Notes: generated by a model not told the origin, from the letters alone. A stretch of DNA of 5,523 bases from an uncultured Erysipelotrichaceae bacterium (GCA_902766815.1 CACXEZ010000173.1:1-5523); one strand, 5' to 3'. Shown: positions 1 through 4,647, counted from the first letter of the stretch. Translations and numbers: made by a program.

Positions 1-1
1 A

Positions 2-43
2 AAAGATAGTTCTATAATTTATCTAAAAAATATAGTAAAATAG
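2..43 (+). CDS. Possible C-terminal tail of an upstream gene (partial)
   Basis: One forward frame is open from the left edge and ends in TAG at 41-43, giving 13 residues (KDSSIIYLKNIVK). The other two forward frames stop within the first 20 bases. A gene ending here would fit the spacing to the hairpin at 52-77. Thirteen codons in AT-rich DNA prove nothing, and no family can be recognised. It could equally be non-coding. Confidence 0.25.
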   Translation, partial: KDSSIIYLKNIVK

Positions 44-51
44 TAATAAAA

Positions 52-77
52 AGACTAAAGAATTATTTCTCTAGTCT
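52..77. other. Hairpin-forming inverted repeat, possible terminator
   Basis: AGACTA (52-57) pairs with TAGTCT (72-77). After one A/C mismatch the stem continues AGAA (59-62) with TTCT (67-70) around a 4-base loop. On the + strand no T-tract follows directly. On the - strand the hairpin runs straight into TTTTTATTA (complement of 43-51), the form of an intrinsic terminator for leftward transcription, but no leftward gene lies just to the right. It may be a weak end signal for the gene left of the window. Confidence 0.35.
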
Positions 78-116
78 AAACTGTAACAGATTTTCTAAAC
101 TTTTTTATATTTTTGG

Positions 117-145
117 TTGAAAAATAAAAGAAATTATGGTAAATT
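117..145 (+). promoter_or_regulatory. Predicted sigma-A promoter of tRNA-Trp
   Basis: TTGAAA (117-122) is followed after 17 bases by TAAATT (140-145), with TGG directly before it as an extended -10. Transcription would start near 152, leaving a leader of about 25 bases before the tRNA. The -10 matches only four of six consensus positions, so the assignment rests on spacing, the TGn element and position. Confidence 0.55.
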
Positions 146-176
146 ATAAGTACATCAAAGAGAAGTACTGTAATTT

Positions 177-250
177 AGGGGATTAGTTAAATGGTATAAT
201 AATGGTCTCCAAAACCACTGTTGGGAGTTCGATTCTCTCATCCCCTGCCA
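177..250 (+). tRNA. tRNA-Trp (anticodon CCA)
   Basis: A complete cloverleaf can be drawn by hand. The acceptor stem is AGGGGAT (177-183) with ATCCCCT (240-246). The D stem is GTTA/TAAT (186-189, 197-200) around a loop with GG at 193-194. The anticodon stem is 202-206 with 214-218, and its loop CTCCAAA (207-213) places anticodon CCA at 209-211 after the invariant T208. The variable loop is TGTT, and the T arm is GGGAG-TTCGATT-CTCTC (223-239). The discriminator G247 is followed by an encoded CCA (248-250). CCA reads UGG, hence tryptophan, and the overall sequence resembles Bacillus tRNA-Trp. One oddity is that the top anticodon-stem pair (A202/C218, canonical 27-43) is mismatched. The gene stands alone with its own promoter and terminator. 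Confidence 0.97.
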
Positions 251-262
251 TTAAGAACATCG

Positions 263-283
263 ACTCCAACTAGTTGGAGTTTT
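263..283 (+). terminator. Intrinsic terminator of tRNA-Trp
   Basis: ACTCCAAC (263-270) and GTTGGAGT (273-280) form a perfect palindrome around TA. In RNA this gives at least seven pairs with a CTAG loop, followed by TTTT (280-283) and an AT-rich stretch. It starts 12 bases after the tRNA CCA. The Nudix gene begins 24 bases downstream and has no clear promoter of its own, so some read-through may be used. Confidence 0.75.
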
Positions 284-307
284 ATATATAACTAGGAGTG
301 TATTTTT

Positions 308-724
308 ATGGAACGACAATATTGTGCTTCAACGTATATTATTGATTTTAATAACGCTCAAACATTACTAATGTATAATAAAAAATTAAAAAAATGGCTT
401 CAACCTGGTGGACATATTATTGGATTAGAAACGCCAATTGAAGCTTACATACGAGAATCAAAAGAAGAAACAGGTATTGATATTAAAGTAATTGGACCAT
501 CATTTTTTGAAGGACAATATGAACCTATTGCAACTGAAAGATATATCAACAAGGTTGGAGATATGATAGATATTCAATATTTAAGTATCCCATTAAGTAA
601 AGAAATAAACTCATCTGAGGATAATGACGTTAAATGGGTTAATATTAAATGTTTACGTGATATGAAAGATATTGATGAAGAAATAAAAGTAAAAGTTTTA
701 TCTCTGTATAAAAAATATAAATAG
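308..724 (+). CDS. Nudix hydrolase
   Basis: A 138-residue single-domain protein that should hydrolyse a nucleoside diphosphate linked to another group, using divalent metal in the cytoplasm. The Nudix box GX5EX7REUXEEXGU is complete: G35, E41, R49-E50, E53-E54, G56 and I57. R49 to E54 lie on the catalytic helix and E50, E53 and E54 are the metal-binding glutamates. Position 51 is Ser where the family usually has a hydrophobic residue. The preceding WLQPGGH (30-36) is the usual strand and turn. ATG 308 is supported by AGGAG (294-298) nine bases upstream. Substrate cannot be read from sequence: mutT-like sanitising, ADP-ribose and dinucleotide hydrolases share this box. No good promoter lies between the tRNA terminator and the gene, so expression may rely on read-through. 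It is convergent with gtrA, 31 bases away. Confidence 0.92.
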   Translation: MERQYCASTYIIDFNNAQTLLMYNKKLKKWLQPGGHIIGLETPIEAYIRESKEETGIDIKVIGPSFFEGQYEPIATERYINKVGDMIDIQYLSIPLSKEINSSEDNDVKWVNIKCLRDMKDIDEEIKVKVLSLYKKYK

Positions 725-734
725 AATAAATAAC

Positions 735-781
735 AAAAAGATATATATTAAAAGTTTACTTCTTAAATATATATCTTTTTT
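735..781. terminator. Bidirectional terminator between Nudix gene and gtrA
   Basis: AAAAAGATATATATT (735-749) is exactly complementary to AATATATATCTTTTT (766-780), giving 15 continuous pairs with a 16-base loop. The right arm ends in a T-run for rightward transcripts, and the A5 of the left arm supplies a U-run for leftward ones. It serves both convergent genes. The stop codon and last codons of gtrA (756-782) lie inside the loop and right arm, so that mRNA end is both coding and structural. Confidence 0.85.
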
Positions 782-1151
782 GAATAACATAACTTCCAAA
801 AAATAAGAAAAAGTCTACAATACATTTAATAACAGTTTGATTTATATTCACCCATAAAACAGATATTCTTGCTACAATAAAAGAACTCAAAAGCATCTTT
901 ATAACAAATAATATAAAGAAATAAAAGCTTTCTTTTTTTCCGTTTCCATCTGATTGAAAAACTAGCTTTTTATTAATAATGAAATTAATCAAAGCAGAAA
1001 TAATTCTGGCAATAATACTCGATAAAACAATATAAAAATATTCTCTAGAAAAAGCTTTTGTTAAAATTGTAAATACAATCAAATCAACTAAAGCACTTAT
1101 CATAGAAGAAAAAGAACTTTTAATAAATGTAATAATATTTTTGTTTTTCAT
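756..1151 (-). CDS. GtrA-family membrane protein
   Basis: A 131-residue, very hydrophobic protein with four predicted membrane helices near residues 12-32, 38-58, 76-96 and 106-124. This matches the usual length and topology of the GtrA/DPMS3 family (GtrA-like small membrane proteins thought to move or organise polyprenyl-phosphate-linked sugars for envelope glycosylation). Family signatures are D23 in helix 1, the stretch R49..SA..NF..NK..VF (49-65) at the end of helix 2, and the basic-aromatic tail QKRYIF (124-129). The start is ATG 1149-1151 because AGAGGTGA (complement of 1156-1163) lies just upstream. An in-frame ATG at 1199 would overlap the -10 box and has no such site. No partner glycosyltransferase is visible here, so the sugar and acceptor are unknown. 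Confidence 0.88.
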   Translation of the reverse strand: MKNKNIITFIKSSFSSMISALVDLIVFTILTKAFSREYFYIVLSSIIARIISALINFIINKKLVFQSDGNGKKESFYFFILFVIKMLLSSFIVARISVLWVNINQTVIKCIVDFFLFFGSYVIQKRYIFKK

Positions 1152-1190
1152 ACATTCACCTCTTAAAAATGATTTTATCATATTATTTAC

Positions 1191-1221
1191 ATTATACAAT
1201 ACTAATTTAGAATTGTGTCAG
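1191..1221 (-). promoter_or_regulatory. Predicted sigma-A promoter of the GtrA-family gene
   Basis: On the - strand a perfect TATAAT (complement of 1191-1196) is preceded after 19 bases by CTGACA (complement of 1216-1221), five of six matches to TTGACA. Start of transcription would be near 1184, giving a leader of about 33 bases that contains the ribosome binding site. The 19-base spacer is longer than ideal. Confidence 0.55.
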
Positions 1222-1240
1222 GATATAAGATATAAACTAT

Positions 1241-1266
1241 TTTAACTATTCTAAAGAATAATTAAA
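1241..1266. promoter_or_regulatory. Imperfect 26-base palindrome upstream of the SpoIID-domain gene
   Basis: TTTAA-C-TATTCT (1241-1252) faces AGAATA-A-TTAAA (1255-1266) around AA, with one C/A mismatch: 11 of 12 positions per arm are complementary. It lies 34 bases before the ATG at 1300 and between the two divergent genes. It could be an operator for a dimeric regulator or a weak leader hairpin. No clear sigma-A promoter for the rightward gene could be placed around it, and no sporulation-sigma promoter was convincing either. AT-rich DNA makes such repeats fairly common. Confidence 0.35.
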
Positions 1267-1299
1267 GTATATCGGTAAAAGCTAATATTAGGTGATGCT

Positions 1300-2652
1300 A
1301 TGATTGAGCGTTATGAGATAAAAAAAGTTAATGACAAAGAAGTATTATATTTATATTTAAACTTTAATTTTGAATTCTCTAAAATGGGTTCAACAAAGGA
1401 ATATAATAACCTAAAAGAAATGATTAAAAATTATATCAAAAATAATCAAATCAATTTTAAAAGTGGTTTAGTTACCTTAGTAATTTCTGGTATGTTAATC
1501 GGCAATATAGTTCTAACAAAAGAAGATATATCTAATAATAGTAATGTTGAATTAATGACACCAGACAAACTATTTAGTGAAGTATTACAAGAGGAAAAGA
1601 ATATCACTAAAAATAATATAGAAAATATCCAAGAGGAATCATCAGAAGAAAAACCAGAAACTAAACCAAAAGAATTAGAAGTAACTGAAAACAATAATAT
1701 TGAATCAAATAATAACATCATCAACTATAATATATCGGATACTGCAAAATCAGATACCACTTCTAATCAAAATAACAGTGTCATCGATACTTCTTCTGCC
1801 ACAATAACCAATGAAACAATAATTGAAAATAATACACCAATGGAAGAAATAGAAGATGATAATATTTATATAACTATGAAAAGAAAAAATGGTACTATTG
1901 TTAAAATCGAATTAGAAGAATATGTAATAGGAGTAGTAGGTGCTGAAATGCCAGCATCTTTTCATATAGAAGCATTAAAATCACAAGCTATCATAGCCAG
2001 AACATATGCTCTAAAAGCCAATTTCAAAGGAGAAACATTAACGGATAACGAAAGTACTCAAAGTTATAAAAGTAATGATGAACTACAAGCATTATGGGGA
2101 TCAAGTTATAATACCTACTATAACAAGATAAAAAGTGCCACCGAAGGAACAAAAGGAATATATCTAACATATAATGGAACTTATATTGAAGCTGTTTACC
2201 ATTCTACTAGTAATGGTACCACTGAGTCATCCATTAATGTTTGGGAAAATTACTATCCCTATCTAGTATCTGTTGACAGTCCGTACGATAATATTAATAG
2301 CTCTTTTCAAAAAGAAATGGCCATGTCATATTCAGCTATATCTGAAAAATTAGGAATAACCATTACAAAGGATTCATCTTTTACCATACTAAGCAAAACC
2401 TCTGGGAATAGAGTAGAATACCTATCTGTCGATGGCAACACTTACAAAGGAACTGACTTTAGAAACTTATTAGGTCTTAGATCTACTGACTTTGACATTT
2501 CTCTGACCGAAAATGAAATTATTTTTACCACTAGAGGATATGGTCATGGAGTAGGATTAAGTCAATATGGAGCAAATGGAATGGCCAAAAATGGTTATAC
2601 TTATTCTGAAATACTAAGCCATTACTATCCAGGTACCACGTTATATTCTTAA
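1300..2652 (+). CDS. SpoIID/LytB-domain membrane-anchored glycan-cleaving protein
   Basis: A 450-residue protein. Residues 1-52 look cytoplasmic. A single membrane segment spans about 54-72, with basic residues before it, so the rest should lie outside the membrane. Residues 74-187 form a low-complexity linker rich in Asn, Glu, Ser and Thr. The SpoIID domain fills about 188-450: EEYVIGVVGAEMP (206-218) with the predicted catalytic acid E216, then ALKSQAIIARTYAL (225-238), HSTSNGTTES (301-310), and RGYGHGVGLSQYGANGMA (412-429) followed by ILSHYYPGTTL. SpoIID itself is a lytic transglycosylase acting on peptide-stripped peptidoglycan during engulfment, while LytB is a related modifier/enhancer. 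The enzyme activity here is inferred. It is longer than B. subtilis SpoIID (about 340 residues) because of the linker and N-terminus. There is no cysteine anywhere, so a Cys-based zinc site is absent. Start ATG 1300 has AGGTGA at 1290-1295. No SpoIIP or SpoIIM partner is nearby, so a non-sporulation wall role is possible. Confidence 0.88.
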   Translation: MIERYEIKKVNDKEVLYLYLNFNFEFSKMGSTKEYNNLKEMIKNYIKNNQINFKSGLVTLVISGMLIGNIVLTKEDISNNSNVELMTPDKLFSEVLQEEKNITKNNIENIQEESSEEKPETKPKELEVTENNNIESNNNIINYNISDTAKSDTTSNQNNSVIDTSSATITNETIIENNTPMEEIEDDNIYITMKRKNGTIVKIELEEYVIGVVGAEMPASFHIEALKSQAIIARTYALKANFKGETLTDNESTQSYKSNDELQALWGSSYNTYYNKIKSATEGTKGIYLTYNGTYIEAVYHSTSNGTTESSINVWENYYPYLVSVDSPYDNINSSFQKEMAMSYSAISEKLGITITKDSSFTILSKTSGNRVEYLSVDGNTYKGTDFRNLLGLRSTDFDISLTENEIIFTTRGYGHGVGLSQYGANGMAKNGYTYSEILSHYYPGTTLYS

Positions 2653-2673
2653 TTCCTTGTAAAAATAATTAGT

Positions 2674-2701
2674 TTGCATGCTAAATGATATATGTTATAA
2701 T
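2674..2701 (+). promoter_or_regulatory. Predicted strong promoter with extended -10
   Basis: A perfect TGT-TATAAT (2693-2701) is preceded by TTGCAT (2674-2679) at a 16-base spacing; the -35 is weak but the extended -10 is ideal. Transcription would start near 2708 and run rightward through the small reading frame(s) up to the terminator at 3075-3112. It begins 22 bases after the stop of the SpoIID-domain gene, for which I see no U-tract terminator. Confidence 0.65.
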
Positions 2702-2754
2702 AACAAGCAAAAAAGAAGAAACAAACATAATTATTTTCCAGAAAGTAAAATTAA

Positions 2755-3076
2755 ATGATTATGAATATAGAACACAAGATATTTTTAAAAGAAGAAAACT
2801 TTGAGGATAAAGAAAAAACAAATTACAGATGCAATTCTTAAGACAATTCTTCAAACTAGTGAATTAATAAAAAAAGCTGAAATAAGTGGTGGATTAAAAA
2901 AAGAAACATTAAAAGATTTAGCTCAAGAATATATTAATTCTCTAGAAGATTCGAATGATAAAGAAACTAATTCAAATAGAATCAAGAGCAATAAATACTC
3001 AAAATATTGAATCCTATAGTTTAACAAGACAATTCAATCAGTTAAAAAAGAATTAAGAGAACAAAATAATAAATAA
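2755..3076 (+). pseudogene. Possible frameshifted small gene spanning three frames
   Basis: This is an alternative reading of the transcript. Frame 1 opens at ATG 2755 (weak GAAAG upstream) and gives MIMNIEHKIFLKEENFEDKE before stopping at 2839. Frame 2 takes over at the A6 run 2813-2818 and carries the helical 2801-3010 segment. Frame 3 then gives ESRAINTQNIESYSLTRQFN and stops at 3054-3056. At a second A6 run (3044-3049) frame 2 resumes as ELREQNNK and ends in TAA at 3074-3076, abutting the terminator. Joined, this would be a protein of roughly 100 residues. The shifts at the two A6 runs are plausible single-base slips; no obvious site explains the middle shift. Decay, sequencing error or chance openness of AT-rich DNA are all possible. 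Confidence 0.3.
2801..3010 (+). CDS. Small hypothetical protein, helical, weak TTG start
   Basis: The uninterrupted reading frame gives 69 residues, rich in Lys, Glu, Ile and Leu. About residues 8-50 (from QITDAILKTI to EYINSLE) look like two amphipathic helices separated by ISGGLKKE; the tail is Asn/Ser/Lys-rich. I do not recognise a family, and there is no signal peptide or membrane segment. The only usable start is TTG 2801, preceded by the weak purine run GAAGAAA (2791-2797); the frame is closed by TAA at 2786. That poor start, about 90 bases after the predicted transcription start, is why I suspect it is the middle of a larger broken gene rather than a complete protein. It is downstream of a strong promoter and followed by a terminator, so the region is likely transcribed. 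Confidence 0.45.
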   Translation: MRIKKKQITDAILKTILQTSELIKKAEISGGLKKETLKDLAQEYINSLEDSNDKETNSNRIKSNKYSKY

Positions 3077-3112
3077 AAGCTTCTAAATGAAAACAACAAT
3101 TTAAAAGCTTTT
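3075..3112. terminator. Bidirectional terminator between small gene and kinase
   Basis: AAAAGCTTCTAAAT (3075-3088) pairs with ATTTAAAAGCTTTT (3099-3112), 13 of 14 positions with one C/A mismatch and a 10-base loop. T-runs lie at the right arm end for rightward transcripts, and the A-run at 3075-3078 serves leftward ones. The right arm contains the stop codon (3101-3103) and last codons of the leftward kinase gene, the same design as the terminator at 735-781. Confidence 0.8.
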
Positions 3113-3745
3113 AACTAACTTTTTAGAAGAAATATCATCAATAACCTCATGAATATTACGTAAAAAATTCTCTTCAGTAGATTGATTATAAATAATATAA
3201 TCAAAATAATAATTAGGAATATAAATAGGTTTTGTAGACACAATATTATAATACTCTTTCTCAGTATAAGAAGTTGAATAAAAAGAATTATCCCCAATAA
3301 CTCCAAATATTTTATTATCTAAATCCATAATTCTTTTAGAAATTCTTTGAATATTTTCTTGATCATTCTGTGATATTAATCGAATAGAAATAAACTCATA
3401 ATTCAATAAATAGGCTAATTTTCTTAATTTATTTAAGGTATCAATATTATGATTATTAGAATCCATAACAAAAGAAATTCTATTAAGAAGAAGTTTTATA
3501 AATCTCTTTCTATTAATATAAGACACTTTTTGTTCAACATTTATTGTCAAATCATCCATACAATTATAATAACTTCTAATATAATCATTACTAAGAAGAT
3601 AAATACCTAATTCTCTAGATAACTCTTGAGAACATAAAGTTTTACCAGAACCAGGATTACCACTAAGTGTAATAAAGCCCGGCCTTCTATATTTATGACA
3701 TTTATCAAATTCTAAATTCATTTCTCTTAGAAAATGGTCATTCAT
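3101..3745 (-). CDS. P-loop ATPase/kinase-like protein (AAA_33-type)
   Basis: A 214-residue soluble protein with a textbook Walker A motif GNPGSGKT (29-36) after a hydrophobic strand (FITLS). Next comes LLSNDYIR (50-57), matching the ssD..R element of small predicted kinases in the AAA_33/COG0645-type P-loop group. FVMDSNNHN (91-99) is a Walker-B-like strand equivalent to the vivDatn element of those kinases, and R133 and R137 lie where lid arginines would be expected. Such proteins phosphorylate small molecules, nucleic-acid ends or proteins, and the substrate here is unknown. The C-terminal third is Tyr/Asn/Ile-rich and unlike anything I recognise. The start is ATG 3743-3745, nine bases from AGGAG (complement of 3755-3759). 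ATG nine bases earlier touches the ribosome site, and the more distant one (3820) lies upstream of the promoter. A zeta-type toxin is a weaker alternative, since no antitoxin gene is adjacent. Confidence 0.8.
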   Translation of the reverse strand: MNDHFLREMNLEFDKCHKYRRPGFITLSGNPGSGKTLCSQELSRELGIYLLSNDYIRSYYNCMDDLTINVEQKVSYINRKRFIKLLLNRISFVMDSNNHNIDTLNKLRKLAYLLNYEFISIRLISQNDQENIQRISKRIMDLDNKIFGVIGDNSFYSTSYTEKEYYNIVSTKPIYIPNYYFDYIIYNQSTEENFLRNIHEVIDDISSKKLVKSF

Positions 3746-3772
3746 GATAATCATCTCCTGAAAACAACGACT

Positions 3773-3801
3773 ATTGTAACATGTATATAATATTTTATCA
3801 A
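3773..3801 (-). promoter_or_regulatory. Predicted sigma-A promoter of the kinase-like gene
   Basis: On the - strand TTGATA (complement of 3796-3801), 17 bases, then TACAAT (complement of 3773-3778) with TGT directly before it as an extended -10. Transcription would start near 3766, leaving a leader of about 20 bases carrying AGGAG. It is divergent from the aquaporin promoter; the two -35 boxes are 21 bases apart. Confidence 0.75.
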
Positions 3802-3822
3802 CCAAAAATCTACATATCATAA

Positions 3823-3851
3823 TTGACAGATGTTAAGATCCAATGTACAAT
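3823..3851 (+). promoter_or_regulatory. Predicted sigma-A promoter of the aquaporin gene
   Basis: A perfect TTGACA (3823-3828), a 17-base spacer and TACAAT (3846-3851), five of six matches. Transcription would start near 3858, only about 15 bases before the ATG at 3873. This rules out the in-frame ATG at 3843, which lies upstream of the -10 box. AATGTA occurs twice across the -10 (3842-3847 and 3849-3854). Confidence 0.85.
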
Positions 3852-3872
3852 GTAGGTGAAAGGAGAATCGAA

Positions 3873-4553
3873 ATGAAAAAATATATTTCTGAATTCATTG
3901 GTACAGCAGTATTAGTACTATTTGGCACAGGAATTGCTGTTATATCTGGGGGAAATCTTGTTGCAACTTCTCTAGCATTTGGACTTGCCATTATCGCAGA
4001 ATTCTATGTAATAAGCAATATTTCAGGCTGTCATGTCAATCCAGCTGTATCGCTTGCTATGCTAATATCAAAGAAACTATCTTCTAAAGATTTTGTAGGA
4101 TATGTAATAGCTCAAATTTTAGGAGCATTAGCAGGAACTGCCATATTATATTTAATATTAATCAATACTAACATTGGAGTTTCTTCACTAGGAGCAAATG
4201 GATATGGAACTCTATCTGCAACTAAAATAACTTTACTTGGTTCTTTAATAACAGAATGTGTATTAACATTTGTATTTGTATACACAATCCTAGGAGTAAC
4301 AAGTGATGAAACTAAATCATCAGTAGCAGGAATTGTTATTGGATTAACTCTAACATTCGTACACCTAATTGGAATTAATCTAACAGGAACATCTGTCAAT
4401 CCAGCAAGAAGCTTATCACCAGCTATTTTTCTAGGAGGAAAAGCCTTATCCCAAGTTTGGGTATTTATCTTAGCTCCATTAGTAGGAGCAACCATGGCAG
4501 CCTATATTTATCAATATTTAAATAATGAACCTAAAAAGAAAAAAAGAAGATAG
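3873..4553 (+). CDS. aqpZ: Aquaporin Z-type water channel (MIP family)
   Basis: A 226-residue membrane channel with the six-helix, two-half-helix layout of the MIP family; E. coli AqpZ has 231. The two pore signatures are SGCHVNPAV (NPA at 56-58) and GTSVNPARS (NPA at 176-178), and the buried glutamates E7 and E128 sit in helices 1 and 4. By alignment to AqpZ from memory, the selectivity-filter residues are F36, H164, T173 and R179, the narrow Phe-His-Thr-Arg set of water-selective channels. A glycerol facilitator would have smaller or different residues at the first two sites and a larger insert. It should pass water across the cytoplasmic membrane in response to osmotic change. The C-terminus ends in a strongly basic tail (KKKKRR). 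ATG 3873 is chosen for the AAAGGAGA at 3859-3866 and for the promoter position. It is transcribed alone and divergently from the kinase-like gene. Confidence 0.95.
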   Translation: MKKYISEFIGTAVLVLFGTGIAVISGGNLVATSLAFGLAIIAEFYVISNISGCHVNPAVSLAMLISKKLSSKDFVGYVIAQILGALAGTAILYLILINTNIGVSSLGANGYGTLSATKITLLGSLITECVLTFVFVYTILGVTSDETKSSVAGIVIGLTLTFVHLIGINLTGTSVNPARSLSPAIFLGGKALSQVWVFILAPLVGATMAAYIYQYLNNEPKKKKRR

Positions 4554-4556
4554 ATA

Positions 4557-4582
4557 ATAAAAGAGATGAAAATCTCTTTTAT
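4557..4582 (+). terminator. Intrinsic terminator of aqpZ
   Basis: AAAAGAGAT (4559-4567) and ATCTCTTTT (4572-4580) pair perfectly around GAAA; two more A/T pairs extend the stem to 4557-4582. It begins three bases after the TAG stop. The T-run is mostly within the stem and short, so efficiency is uncertain, but position and symmetry are convincing. Confidence 0.8.
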
Positions 4583-4595
4583 GATGAGAAAAATA

Positions 4596-4613
4596 TCTGT
4601 AAACTTCTGTAAA
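4596..4613. promoter_or_regulatory. TCTGTAAA direct repeat with 10-base period (PhoP-box-like)
   Basis: TCTGTAAA occurs at 4596-4603 and again at 4606-4613, one helical turn apart, ending five bases before the -35 of the next gene. On the - strand it reads TTTACA-GAAG-TTTACA, which resembles the TTnACA direct repeats bound by PhoP in Bacillus. The position suits a regulator site, but two short repeats in AT-rich DNA are weak evidence and the orientation is opposite to transcription. Confidence 0.35.
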
Positions 4614-4618
4614 AAATA

Positions 4619-4647
4619 CTGACTTTCTTATTATCAAGTGATATAAT
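4619..4647 (+). promoter_or_regulatory. Predicted promoter of the small HTH gene
   Basis: CTGACT (4619-4624), a 17-base spacer, then TATAAT (4642-4647) preceded by TGA as an extended -10. Transcription would start near 4654, giving a leader of about 35 bases with AGGAGG close to its end. Confidence 0.75.

Noticed and set aside
1152..1199. Upstream start extending the GtrA-family protein by 16 residues
   Set aside because: ATG 1199 overlaps the TATAAT box and lacks a ribosome site, whereas AGAGGTGA supports 1151.
1446..1724. Leftward open frame of 92 codons inside the SpoIID-domain gene
   Set aside because: It is the antisense of the Asn/Glu/Ser-rich linker, giving an implausible Leu/Ser-rich product, with no ribosome site or promoter.
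3008..3013. TGA at 3008-3010 read as tryptophan (mollicute code)
   Set aside because: Trp is encoded by TGG in the genes checked here, and reading through TGA adds only three codons before TAG, so there is no support for recoding.
3115..3306. Leftward 63-codon Ile/Leu-rich frame that could be taken for a small membrane protein
   Set aside because: It lies in another frame of the kinase gene on the same strand; AT-rich codons read out of frame give Ile/Leu/Phe runs. No ribosome site was seen.
3101..3745. Zeta-type toxin of a toxin-antitoxin pair
   Set aside because: The P-loop is shared by many kinases, the gene stands alone with its own promoter, and no small antitoxin gene is adjacent in the same direction.
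3746..3820. Upstream starts extending the kinase-like protein
   Set aside because: The extension runs through the -10 box and the ribosome binding site; AGGAG at the right spacing supports 3745.
3843..3872. Upstream ATG extending the aquaporin by 10 residues
   Set aside because: ATG 3843 lies before the -10 box, and the MIP family starts directly with K-K-Y-I-S-E-F-I-G; AGGAG supports 3873.
4112..4495. Leftward 127-codon open frame opposite aqpZ
   Set aside because: It is the antisense shadow of a clear aquaporin gene, with no family match and no initiation signals.
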